DNA of 64,000 bases, from IMG/VR virus record IMGVR_UViG_3300031741_000001, positions 1-64,000 of that record. One strand, 5' to 3'. Below are positions 50,720-59,729 of the stretch, in pieces (the first letter of the stretch is position 1; the number at the start of each line of letters is the position of its first letter). A program made the position numbers and the translations under genes. Source of the DNA: a virus. The notes beneath the pieces were generated by a model, which saw only the letters and a program-made list of their open reading frames with translations, was not told the DNA's origin and did no database searches.

Positions 50720-52852
50720 ATGATCATTAAGCCTTATCCGCATGTAGACATAAACGTGGAGGATGAAACCGACGTGGAGGTTTTTCAAACCGCGTTTGAA
50801 CCTCTAGCTAAGGAATTAATTTTCCTGAAATCTGAAATGGGAATACCCTTTGAACCTGTCTGGTGCGAAACTTTTAATGTTGCGCAAAAGAAATTCGGTG
50901 CAGGGACTTTCGACGTAACGAATAAAACTTACTTCTCACAAGCAGCTTACTTCGCTAATACTATCTTCCAGAACAATGGAGCTTTCGTCTGTAGAATATC
51001 TCCGTTCGGTATCCCGATCCCAAAAACCCAGACCGGTAAGACAACCCCTATGGTTTTAGCTACTCAAGCTTTTATGATTCTAGAAGTTTATTACAGACCA
51101 ACAACTATCGTTATCCCTCCAGCCGATCCTAGTGAGATTCCAGCCACTCCTGCTGTACCTAACGGAGTTGAATTGTTTTGGAATTGTAGGACAACTTTTG
51201 AAACTGGTGAAACCATAGCGGATATTAAGAAAATAAAATCAAGATCTGTACCGAGTACTGGAACCGATAAAACAGCATGGACCGTTTTACCGATTGTTTC
51301 ATTTTTGGAAGACACTCCAGGAGCTTGGGGAAACAATACTGGATTTCAACTATTTTACAATTCAGATTTTAATGATCCTGCTTTTGTTCAACGTCCTACT
51401 ATTAATTCTCTACTATTATCGTTTGCTCCAGTTCAGAAACCATCAGGAAGTACAAATCTAGTTTCAATATTCAATAAGTATTCTAGTAAAGTTAATAATT
51501 TTGCAATAGCTCCAGATGTAACAAATCTGGCTACTCAAAGAAAAATTTCTGGTAAAGAACTATTAGCTAATAACTTTAGTGGCGATTGGGCTCTCCCTTA
51601 CTCTCCGTTCTTCTACAGTTCGAATTATGCAGAAATAGGCGAAGCTATTATAAAATACGAATATCCTCCTCCTGCTGACCCAGCAGCTGTCCTTCCAGTT
51701 TATACTATAACTACTGGATATCTTATAAATCTTTTAAGTCTTAAAGACTTAAATAATGTTCCTTATACTAAAGCCGTTTTCTATACTCCATCTACCGATC
51801 CTACAACTCCAGTTACTACATTACCAACACCTGCTCAGATGGCAGACGGGGTTAGTCACTTATTAGCTGGCGGACTCGATGGAAGTATCGATGATACCAC
51901 AATTGAAAGTTTAATTCAAAACTGGTTAGCTGTTAGTATTAATCCTAAAATAACTGATGTGCCTAGATTCCCATTTACCCACATCACTGATCCTGGTTAT
52001 AATATTCTAACTAAGAAAGCAATCATAGCTTTCCAAACTACAAGAAAGCAAGTTAAGAGTATTATATCAACTCAGCAAGTTACCACTGCTAGTTTCGCTA
52101 ACTCTCCTGCTAACACAACTATCAATACTATAGCAGAGGACGAGTCAATCGGCGAAGCTCTAAGAGCATACGCTTTACTTCAAAGAGAGTCTATTATTAA
52201 AGGCACCAGTAGCTGTAGAACAACTATTTTTATGCAGTGCGGTATTGTGAACAATCAGTTATACACCGATTATTTACCAGCAACTTTATGGGCTGCTACT
52301 AAAAGAGCTCAATATGAAAATAGAGATTTTATTAATCAATTTCCAAACGCTCTACCTAACGCTAACGTTGGTATTTTTACAAGTGTGAACTGGACTCCTA
52401 ATAACGCTCAAGAAAAAGAAATGAGTTGGAATGCCGGATTGAACTATTTCCAATTTTATGATCAGAAGCGCATTCATTATGCTGCAATTCGCTCAGTATA
52501 CCCTTACGATAGTAGTGTTCTAGTAGATGATTCTTTCACTGATATTATCGTTTTCACTAAATACAAAATAATAACATGTTGGGCGATATTCTCAGGTATC
52601 AAATTACCAGCAGCAGAATTGCATCAGCAAATAGAAAACGAATTAACAGAATCATTAAATGCAATGTATAATGGAAAAGTCAACTTCACAGTTCTGGCTT
52701 ACCAAAATGCTATAGAAAAACAACTAGGGTATGTGACTCATGTTACTGTCAACATCTACGACACTACAAGTAATAGAGTTTGGGAAGTAGACATTGTCTG
52801 TAAACCTTTAAGTGCTCTAAATGCTCAATCCACTGGCGTGTCAACAACTTAA
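50720..52852 (+). CDS. tail sheath protein
   Basis: 710 residues, the contractile outer tube of the tail. Length matches phiKZ-type sheaths (about 700). The N-terminal region (FEPVWCETFNVAQKKFGAG, then FANTIFQNNGAFVCRISPFG) and the C-terminal domain (LHQQIENELTESLNAMYNG, then YVTHVTVNIYDTTSN with a beta-hairpin end) fit the sheath pattern of exchanged C-terminal strands. The tube gene follows 20 nt later, the standard sheath-tube order. AAGGAGGA precedes the ATG. Codon use is well adapted, as for a highly expressed protein. Confidence 0.8.
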   Translation: MIIKPYPHVDINVEDETDVEVFQTAFEPLAKELIFLKSEMGIPFEPVWCETFNVAQKKFGAGTFDVTNKTYFSQAAYFANTIFQNNGAFVCRISPFGIPIPKTQTGKTTPMVLATQAFMILEVYYRPTTIVIPPADPSEIPATPAVPNGVELFWNCRTTFETGETIADIKKIKSRSVPSTGTDKTAWTVLPIVSFLEDTPGAWGNNTGFQLFYNSDFNDPAFVQRPTINSLLLSFAPVQKPSGSTNLVSIFNKYSSKVNNFAIAPDVTNLATQRKISGKELLANNFSGDWALPYSPFFYSSNYAEIGEAIIKYEYPPPADPAAVLPVYTITTGYLINLLSLKDLNNVPYTKAVFYTPSTDPTTPVTTLPTPAQMADGVSHLLAGGLDGSIDDTTIESLIQNWLAVSINPKITDVPRFPFTHITDPGYNILTKKAIIAFQTTRKQVKSIISTQQVTTASFANSPANTTINTIAEDESIGEALRAYALLQRESIIKGTSSCRTTIFMQCGIVNNQLYTDYLPATLWAATKRAQYENRDFINQFPNALPNANVGIFTSVNWTPNNAQEKEMSWNAGLNYFQFYDQKRIHYAAIRSVYPYDSSVLVDDSFTDIIVFTKYKIITCWAIFSGIKLPAAELHQQIENELTESLNAMYNGKVNFTVLAYQNAIEKQLGYVTHVTVNIYDTTSNRVWEVDIVCKPLSALNAQSTGVSTT

Positions 52853-52872
52853 AATAGATAAGAGAGGAAATT

Positions 52873-53724
52873 ATGTCAGGAACAAATAACAATTTTATTT
52901 CGAATGCTTCTATTTTTGGTGGCGGTGCCGGGATTACCGTAGCCAATATGGAAGTGGGAGCTCAGTTAGGGGTTGGGATACAACCTAAGAATTTAGATGC
53001 TGCTACTCCACTTCTTTTTACACCCACAGTGATCGTTGTAATGCAACTACCGACAATGTATAACGATGCTAAGTATTTACCTTTAACTAAAATGATTAAA
53101 GCTTTATTGGAAGGTTGCGCCAAGTCAGTCACCGGTATAGATTTTGAGTATACTCTTGAAACTCTAGATCAACCTGCCGGTAATGATGGTCAGAACCTTA
53201 AAATTCCATCAAAGACTAAAAGATCTGAAGTTACTCCTACTTTCACTATCCCTGAAGTGACAGGTAATTTAGTGTGGAACATTTTCACGCAATGGACTAA
53301 CGATGCTCAGAATGCTGATACTAACGCTTCTATGGCAACTATTGATAAACCTGGAACGTTTACCATGTCAGCCTACTCGATGAGTATGATGGCTATCCAA
53401 TTCGATCCTACAATGATTCCTGAGAATATAGTAGCATCTGCTTACTATACTGGAATGTTCCCAACAAGTCCAGGTGGAACACTCGGGTTAGAAAGACAAA
53501 TTGCAACTCCAAAAGTGATGGATAGGGATGTTGTATTTAGCGGATTAGTAATGCATAATCAATATATTCACAAATTGGGTATTCAAATAGCAAAGATTCT
53601 TCAATTAAGAAAAGCTGTTTATCTCAATGAAAGAACTGGAGTTACTAGTATTAACTCAGCAATAGCGAATGCTGGACTTGTTGAACAAGTTAAAGCAGTC
53701 ATCGCTAATCAAGGAACGACCTAA
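52873..53724 (+). CDS. tail tube protein
   Basis: 283 residues, the inner tube polymerised under the sheath. It lies directly after the sheath gene and has the expected size (phiKZ-type tubes are near 290). The N-terminal 30 residues are Gly/Asn-rich, then a beta-barrel with helices follows (VTGIDFEYTLETLDQPAG and TFTMSAYSMSMMAIQFDP). AGAGAGGAAATT precedes the ATG, and a strong two-way terminator follows. The name comes from order, size and fold-like pattern. Confidence 0.75.
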   Translation: MSGTNNNFISNASIFGGGAGITVANMEVGAQLGVGIQPKNLDAATPLLFTPTVIVVMQLPTMYNDAKYLPLTKMIKALLEGCAKSVTGIDFEYTLETLDQPAGNDGQNLKIPSKTKRSEVTPTFTIPEVTGNLVWNIFTQWTNDAQNADTNASMATIDKPGTFTMSAYSMSMMAIQFDPTMIPENIVASAYYTGMFPTSPGGTLGLERQIATPKVMDRDVVFSGLVMHNQYIHKLGIQIAKILQLRKAVYLNERTGVTSINSAIANAGLVEQVKAVIANQGTT

Positions 53725-53731
53725 AAAAAAT

Positions 53732-53770
53732 AACTCAACTTCTCTCGTTCTGAACGAGAGAAGTTGAGTT
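53732..53770. terminator. bidirectional terminator between tube and portal genes
   Basis: An 18-bp perfect stem (53732-53749 with 53753-53770) has A-run bases on the left and T-rich bases on the right. It can end both the rightward tube message and the leftward portal message. Confidence 0.9.
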
Positions 53771-53791
53771 TTAGCTTTTACTATTCTACTA

Positions 53792-56182
53792 TTACCATCC
53801 ACCACCACTTGAACCTTCAGAGTCGCCGTTTAAAACTTTAACTCTATCATTAACACCTTTAGATAGGTTTATTAGATATTGAGTAAGATCGGTTAAGTCA
53901 GAAGAATCTATACTTTCTAATTCTGGTAACTCAAACATTTTATGATATCCAATGTCTTTTATTACTTTCTTAAGATTTTTAGTTTTCATTAACATCTTAA
54001 CGCTAGTTAGTGTATTTTTTAACTTCTGATCGTCCACCGGAATACTATCGTTTGGATATAAAGCATCGAAAATGGTATCTAGGGTTCCTACTATTTCATT
54101 AACCTCAGTATATTTACTTTTATTAGTAGCTACATTACAAGTAGGTAGAGTCACTTTAATATTTCTAATAACGTCTTCTAGAGCTACCTCTTCCTTCTCG
54201 GTACCTTCGGGCACCTTCACATCAGCATCATCCAGTATAGCTTTTATTTTTTCACGCAATGGAAAAGAATACTTTACATAGTTTCTAATAAATTTATTAT
54301 TAATAGGAGCTACTTGTCTTTGCCTAACTCTAATCACATTGGAGAAATGTAAATCCGTAGTTGCAATCGATCTACTATACTCGTTCTGACCCATTTCATT
54401 AATAGCTGATGGCGGAACTCCTATATGGATAATTGCCATCTTAGTTAATCTCTCTAGAAGTCCTGGCTCAGCCTGAGCAATATTAGAATTCCTATGTGTC
54501 TTCTCTACGCTTAAACTACCTTCTAACCCTTTCATATTCTTAGGGAATACTTTTGTAGCTAAACCTATGATATTTTGAGTAGAGGTGTATGGGTTTGTGT
54601 TAAAACGTGGAGTGTTCTTCATCACAGCAATATTCTTATAGGTCTGTAATGTTTCTTCAATATTAATATTCTTTTTATTAACGTCTACTTCTATTATTGT
54701 TTCATCAACTGCATTTTTCATAGTTGTTAAAACATTAGAAATAATCAGAGTAGTTCTTAGAGCTAAAAGGAATTCTATATCTTCTAGAAGCGATTTACCT
54801 GTCCCATCGTCGTTAAACTCGAAAGCGTAATACATCATTAAAGGTTCTGGGACAAAAACTATTTTAGTTTTAATACCATGAAGCATATTATAGAAAAGAC
54901 ATTTGGATAACCCATCATACTGGTGTAGAGTTATTCCTTCTCCAAGATCTAAACTTCCTAATTGTTCTTTAAGTAGTTTCTTAATAGTTAAAGCAAAGAC
55001 AGCTTTAGCTGCTTTCTTTTTTTCGATACCGCTAAAATCAGAGAATATACTTTTATTCTGATATCCGTTACCATAAAGAGCCCTATAATTATCGTTAGAT
55101 AATCCACTTGGGGAATCGTTAACGCTACCCATCATACTCGAAGAGAGAACGTTATCTAAATCGTCAGTGAGAACAAAGTAACCAATATGCTCTCTAGTTG
55201 ATCCTGGAACACAAACCGGAACTGTTAAAGCTGAATCCAATTCTAATACGAATGGATGATCCCCTTCAATAACATCAGCAGTACCGTTCAATGAGAAAAT
55301 CTTGCTCTCACCAAATCCTAGAACTTGAGATTCCATTTTCTTTAATAGATCTCTGGATTTATCTAAACTCTTTTTACTATCCTGTATCCTAAAAGGATTA
55401 CTTACAAACGATAATGAATCGAGATTATCTTTTATAAACTCTAATGAGCCTTGCACTAGAGCTTTAGTACATTTGGATGCTTTTTGCATAGAATCAGCAT
55501 CTTCTATCTCTAAAGATTCAAAAGAGATATCAAGTATTGCGTCCTTTTCTAAATCGTCAGAGAACTCCTTAGTGAAGCTAAGATCTTTAGAATTCGTAAA
55601 GCAATTAAAACTCTCTAATCCTACACCTTTATCGGTTAAGAGATCCAATGCTCTTATTTCCGATCTAGGGACAATCATCACTGGAGCAGCTCCTTCATCG
55701 AAAAGACTTTTATCTAACCACTCTTTAAGTTTTACTCCAAATTGAAATTCGTCATTGAAGTAGTCGTTTAAAAATGTCGATAGGGATGTGTCCAAAGTCG
55801 AGTTACCTGTATCTACTTGAACATTAATAGCATCGGTCTGCATGTCAGTTGGTGACATTATAGAACTTACATAAATCATTTTAAGTTGTGATATTTCTGG
55901 AGAGAGATACGATAGATCTTTTAACCTCTTCTTAACGGTAGATCTTTGAGATGAGATTGTTTTAATATGAGAAACCATATTCCCTATTATCTCATGTTCA
56001 TTAAATCCTTTAGTTTTATCTGAAACTGTCATCTTCTGCAATTCAGATTTACTAAATTGGGATAAAACTATTTTTGAATTCTCATTTGTTTCACTTATTA
56101 CATTTTGCCCACTCAAGATTGGTGATTTTACATCAAAAATATTAAAAACTCTTAAGATACTTCTAAATAAACCTTTAGCCAT
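53792..56182 (-). CDS. portal protein
   Basis: 796 residues, the dodecameric DNA gate at one head vertex. Portal-like features run in order: an N-terminal helical part (SYLSPEISQLKMIYVSSIMS, then TDAINVQV), a beta wing with PVMIVPRSEIRALD near residue 170, and a middle region with FVPEPLMMYYAFEFNDDGTG. The stem and crown helices include GVPPSAINEMGQNEYSRSIA and FSNVIRVRQRQVAPINNKFI. The C-terminus is acidic and ends in Gly/Ser. Size is like phiKZ-type portals. It has its own late-type promoter motif and sits as a single leftward gene between tail genes. Confidence 0.75.
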   Translation of the reverse strand: MAKGLFRSILRVFNIFDVKSPILSGQNVISETNENSKIVLSQFSKSELQKMTVSDKTKGFNEHEIIGNMVSHIKTISSQRSTVKKRLKDLSYLSPEISQLKMIYVSSIMSPTDMQTDAINVQVDTGNSTLDTSLSTFLNDYFNDEFQFGVKLKEWLDKSLFDEGAAPVMIVPRSEIRALDLLTDKGVGLESFNCFTNSKDLSFTKEFSDDLEKDAILDISFESLEIEDADSMQKASKCTKALVQGSLEFIKDNLDSLSFVSNPFRIQDSKKSLDKSRDLLKKMESQVLGFGESKIFSLNGTADVIEGDHPFVLELDSALTVPVCVPGSTREHIGYFVLTDDLDNVLSSSMMGSVNDSPSGLSNDNYRALYGNGYQNKSIFSDFSGIEKKKAAKAVFALTIKKLLKEQLGSLDLGEGITLHQYDGLSKCLFYNMLHGIKTKIVFVPEPLMMYYAFEFNDDGTGKSLLEDIEFLLALRTTLIISNVLTTMKNAVDETIIEVDVNKKNINIEETLQTYKNIAVMKNTPRFNTNPYTSTQNIIGLATKVFPKNMKGLEGSLSVEKTHRNSNIAQAEPGLLERLTKMAIIHIGVPPSAINEMGQNEYSRSIATTDLHFSNVIRVRQRQVAPINNKFIRNYVKYSFPLREKIKAILDDADVKVPEGTEKEEVALEDVIRNIKVTLPTCNVATNKSKYTEVNEIVGTLDTIFDALYPNDSIPVDDQKLKNTLTSVKMLMKTKNLKKVIKDIGYHKMFELPELESIDSSDLTDLTQYLINLSKGVNDRVKVLNGDSEGSSGGGW

Positions 56183-56193
56183 GATAATCTCCT

Positions 56194-56210
56194 TTTATAT
56201 AGAATGGTTT
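56194..56210 (-). promoter_or_regulatory. late-type promoter motif before portal
   Basis: The minus strand reads AAACCATTCTATATAAA, 12 nt before the portal ATG, with AAGGAGATTATC as ribosome site. It is one of the best copies of the motif. Confidence 0.6.
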
Positions 56211-56221
56211 GCTAAAGATTG

Positions 56222-56236
56222 AACATTTTATATAAT
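56222..56236 (+). promoter_or_regulatory. late-type promoter variant, divergent from portal
   Basis: AACATTTTATATAAT lies 27 nt before ATG 56263 and matches the structural motif except for T in place of C in the core. It starts the two-gene rightward message 56263-59389. Confidence 0.45.
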
Positions 56237-56262
56237 AAATATTTTTAACCGAAGGAAAAATA

Positions 56263-58575
56263 ATGATTACTTTTAATAATATTTTTTGTGAAAACATTAC
56301 ATATTTCCTTAAGACTCTATGTATCAAGAATGATTACTTCGCATCTATAATCAAACAAGAGTACATGTTAAGTAACCAGCTCGATAGTCTTGCCGATATT
56401 AACAATCCGTACTACCTTAATATATGTGGGGAATACGCTCCAGGACAATCCATGATTAAAGTAACTTCAATAGAAACTGGAGAGGTTATAGATTTCACTA
56501 AATCTAATCTAAATAGAGATGCTAAGACCAAATTTACATATAGTGTTAATAATCCAAAATTTGATGAGCTTTTAAATAGATATCCAGGGCAAGAGCATTT
56601 AATATTATCTATAAGATATCCAGCAATAGAAACTCAACTATTACCATATACCAAAGATACAACTATTTTAATGGAAAAACTTATAGCTAGAGAAAACTAT
56701 TCCATTTTAACTTACGATTCCTCATTGTTTTTTAACAATGAGGAATTTTCAATGGTTGAACGTTTAACTCAAACTATGAAACTTATTAGAGATCGATACG
56801 ACATCCCTTCGTTCACTTACGAATTCTACTACCCCCATTTGATGTGGATAAATATATGGAGTTGTTTGTTTTTAAGCTTCGTAACTCAGAGAGTTTGTAA
56901 TTTAAGAACATCTAAAACTATACCTTCTCAGATTTGGGAATTTTTAACGTCTAAAGGGCTATCCAATTATCGTAATGTTTTAACAGAAAAACAAAGTTTA
57001 TTCTTATATAGAAATATAGAATATCTTCTAAAGAATAAAGGCAAGCAGGGAAATCTTTCATATCTTTATGATAAACTACTAAACGAGAGTGGGGTTGCGT
57101 TATGTTCTATAGTTGTAATGCAAAATTCTAAAGGGAGTGCTGAAGATTGCGTACCAACACCTGAAGCTATCCAAGAAATATATAATACATATTCATTTCC
57201 ATCTAATAATTTAGGTCGTGGCGTAGATACTATTGGAGAAATAATAGAAGAGGAATATAAGGTTGGATTAGAACCTATTAATTCCGCTAGCGTGATAGCT
57301 TCTCAAACCGCTTCGTTTAGTAAAAAACCTCAAACCGCAACAATGACAAACCTTATCGATATACAAGGTAGTTTCACTAAAGATTACTATCTTAATTTAA
57401 AATTAAGATTTATTTTGGATACTACACTATCTCTAATATCCGAAAGTGTAATAAAATACAACATAGAGGTGCAAGCGCCTGATAGCGACATTAAGGTTCT
57501 ATTAACTACTGGAGATGCCGTAGCTTTAATGTATTACTGCGCTATGATACAAAACCCTCAGATAGTTCTTTTCACTACAGAAAATATCCAATCTTACATT
57601 GGAGTTAGTTTTGATTGCGACGGTGAGACTATGACTCTAACTGTTGATAATAAGGGAAAATACCTAGGGAAATATGTCGGTATATTAGAACCGATACAGA
57701 TACCTACAAGCACTTATGTCAACTACGCGTTTAAAGAAAATCTAACAGTTTCTATGATCCCCACAACGTTTAGTTTTAGAAACATAACATATGAAATGTC
57801 TAAGTTTTTAGATGCTCAAACGGTAGTTGATTATTTTAAAAACACTAAAAAGAGTTTCTCTACCCCTACTGAATTTACGGACTACCTAAACGCTTCACTT
57901 GTAAACCTAATTAAATATTATGGTGAAATGTATTCGACAATGGATAGAGTTAGGAATAGAGCGTTTTACATAGCTCTACATAGTCTTCTAAACCCTAGGG
58001 ATATAAAATTTGAACTAGTCAATAGGTTCACAACTTATAAGGCTTGGTTCACTGCATATCCAGATCTAGGTAGGATAATTTCTGGATTTAAAACTAGAGC
58101 TAATCCTGCTGAATTATACTCAGCTTTCTCCATTAAGATTCTAGAAACTTTTTTAACAAATTCCACATCCAATACTCTAGAATTCTCAACAAAAAAATAT
58201 GGAAAGATTAAAGAACTACTTATTCAACTATGTAGTTATACTATTGGATTCATTAGTAGTAAAAGTAAGAGTACCGAAAGATTTATCTTCAAAAATAAAA
58301 AAATGTTAACATTAACTAAAAGTATTCATAAATCTCCATTTTTTATTCACCTACCATTATGGAACTTTTCATCTGGGAGTAGGAGTGATGGTAAGGTAGA
58401 GATAAATAATCTAATATCTTTTAACCCTGATCGCACAACTTCGCAATTCAATTCAACTCTAGTAATAAATTTAGATAGAAAGATAGAGATAGGTTCCGAT
58501 AACGCGTCAGTAACATACATACCCAAACAAAATAAAATAAAATATAAAGGGAAATTCTATGTCAACAATATTTGA
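56263..58575 (+). CDS. large virion protein, baseplate/tail candidate
   Basis: 770 residues, mixed helical and beta, with no enzyme motif. The first half has aromatic helical stretches (YEFYYPHLMWINIWSCLFLS) and a basic helical segment (NKGKQGNLSYLYDKLLNES). The C-terminal third is Ser/Thr/Lys-rich. It follows a late-type motif and AAGGAAAAATA, and it overlaps the next gene by 17 nt. Proximity to sheath, tube and portal suggests a baseplate wedge or tail-completion protein. A precise name is not possible. Confidence 0.55.
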   Translation: MITFNNIFCENITYFLKTLCIKNDYFASIIKQEYMLSNQLDSLADINNPYYLNICGEYAPGQSMIKVTSIETGEVIDFTKSNLNRDAKTKFTYSVNNPKFDELLNRYPGQEHLILSIRYPAIETQLLPYTKDTTILMEKLIARENYSILTYDSSLFFNNEEFSMVERLTQTMKLIRDRYDIPSFTYEFYYPHLMWINIWSCLFLSFVTQRVCNLRTSKTIPSQIWEFLTSKGLSNYRNVLTEKQSLFLYRNIEYLLKNKGKQGNLSYLYDKLLNESGVALCSIVVMQNSKGSAEDCVPTPEAIQEIYNTYSFPSNNLGRGVDTIGEIIEEEYKVGLEPINSASVIASQTASFSKKPQTATMTNLIDIQGSFTKDYYLNLKLRFILDTTLSLISESVIKYNIEVQAPDSDIKVLLTTGDAVALMYYCAMIQNPQIVLFTTENIQSYIGVSFDCDGETMTLTVDNKGKYLGKYVGILEPIQIPTSTYVNYAFKENLTVSMIPTTFSFRNITYEMSKFLDAQTVVDYFKNTKKSFSTPTEFTDYLNASLVNLIKYYGEMYSTMDRVRNRAFYIALHSLLNPRDIKFELVNRFTTYKAWFTAYPDLGRIISGFKTRANPAELYSAFSIKILETFLTNSTSNTLEFSTKKYGKIKELLIQLCSYTIGFISSKSKSTERFIFKNKKMLTLTKSIHKSPFFIHLPLWNFSSGSRSDGKVEINNLISFNPDRTTSQFNSTLVINLDRKIEIGSDNASVTYIPKQNKIKYKGKFYVNNI

Positions 58576-59389
58576 ATCAGAATATTCAGTAACGACCATA
58601 ATTGGATTATTGAACGAATTTGAAAGCATGACCGCTCTACAACAAACCGTATTATCCAAGTGTACTATTAACGCTCAACATAATGTAATACCTACAGTTA
58701 TGCCAACTAAGACTCCGCAACTATTCTACTTTGGAATAGGGATTAATGGATATTATAATGTTAATCAAGATACTCCACCGTTATCGCAGCCTTATATGCC
58801 AGCAGCTACGGATATGGATTTATATCAACCAATACCTTTTAGAATAGTTCCGATAACTGCTGATCTCTCTCCAACCGAAAGAGCTCAATATAGAATGAGA
58901 ACTATGCAGACATTTAACGGAACGCAATACTTTTGTTACTGGCTTAAATTAATTAATTTCACAACAAAAGAAGTTGAGGTGATGCAAGTTAACCCTACTG
59001 GAGGAGAAACCCCGTACGTTTTCAATCCTAAAAATCTGAAGCCTATACCAAAAAAAAGTAGTACTGGTCAAATAGTCAATGCTTCTGGCGATACCGTGAT
59101 AGTAAGTTTATCAGGGACATGTCCTATTCTGGGTAGCGAGATAGTCGAAGTTATAAATATAATGTATGGGGATCTTCGCTTTGCTAATATAAGCGAATTA
59201 GGATTCTATACTGGTCAGGATGTAACCGCTCAAGGACCCGATGGAAAAGGTGGAGAAATTTCATATACTGAAAGTGCTTATACCCAACTTTCAAGTAAAT
59301 TATGCAGTCTCCCTATTCCACTATCTAAAAGCTCTAAAACTTATATTGAGACAATAGAGTATGTGAATAGTAACGTCATTAATGTTTAA
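58559..59389 (+). CDS. virion protein, tail/baseplate candidate (276 aa)
   Basis: 276 residues, beta-rich in the middle (YFGIGINGYYNVNQDTPPLS, later FRIVPITADLSPTERAQYR). An AKGGE-type loop near the end is represented by GPDGKGGEISYTESAYTQ. AAAGGGAAATTCT precedes the ATG, inside the preceding gene. It is probably translated with its neighbour and assembled in the same structure. No specific family is recognised. Confidence 0.55.
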   Translation: MSTIFESEYSVTTIIGLLNEFESMTALQQTVLSKCTINAQHNVIPTVMPTKTPQLFYFGIGINGYYNVNQDTPPLSQPYMPAATDMDLYQPIPFRIVPITADLSPTERAQYRMRTMQTFNGTQYFCYWLKLINFTTKEVEVMQVNPTGGETPYVFNPKNLKPIPKKSSTGQIVNASGDTVIVSLSGTCPILGSEIVEVINIMYGDLRFANISELGFYTGQDVTAQGPDGKGGEISYTESAYTQLSSKLCSLPIPLSKSSKTYIETIEYVNSNVINV

Positions 59390-59729
59390 TAACTTCAGAT
59401 AGCGTTTAAATGGCATTTAAGACACCATCAAGCGTAATTGTTATGAATGACTCATAATCATTACCATGAAGACATATCTTCAATGAGGTGTGCCAAAACG
59501 ATTAGTTGAATATTAAAAATATCGGATGCTTAAAGTTTCCATTTAAAGTCAGGCGAACTATAAGCGAGGTTTATGCTTTTAATGCATTTTAGAATACTAT
59601 CTATAGGCATCTGAAAAGATGCCTATAGATAGTTTGAGGTATTCCAGTAAGTGGCTGTTCTTACTATAGTGGTTGTCTGGTTGTTTGCATAGGAAGCTTT
59701 ATACTAGCCTATGCTCTAGTCTTTAATTA
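59390..59729. ncRNA. large structured intergenic RNA element, copy C
   Basis: 340 nt between convergent genes, no ORF. The 3' part carries the conserved module: hairpin 59646-59665 (AGTAAG/CTTACT, loop TGGCTGTT) and an H-type pseudoknot. In the pseudoknot, GCATAGG 59687-59693 pairs with CCTATGC 59708-59714, and ACTAG 59703-59707 pairs with CTAGT 59716-59720. The 5' part adds a 17-bp stem closed by GAAA (59596-59633), a 12-bp hairpin (59434-59464), a 6-bp hairpin (59467-59482), and possible long-range pairings ACACC/GGTGT (59422/59487) and TTTAAATGG/CCATTTAAA (59405/59539). Confidence 0.65.

Noticed and set aside
59596-59633. 17-bp GAAA-capped hairpin as a simple terminator of the 58559-59389 gene
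   Set aside because: It is more than 200 nt past the stop, has no T-run on either side, and is joined to further conserved structure, so it is better seen as part of the RNA element.
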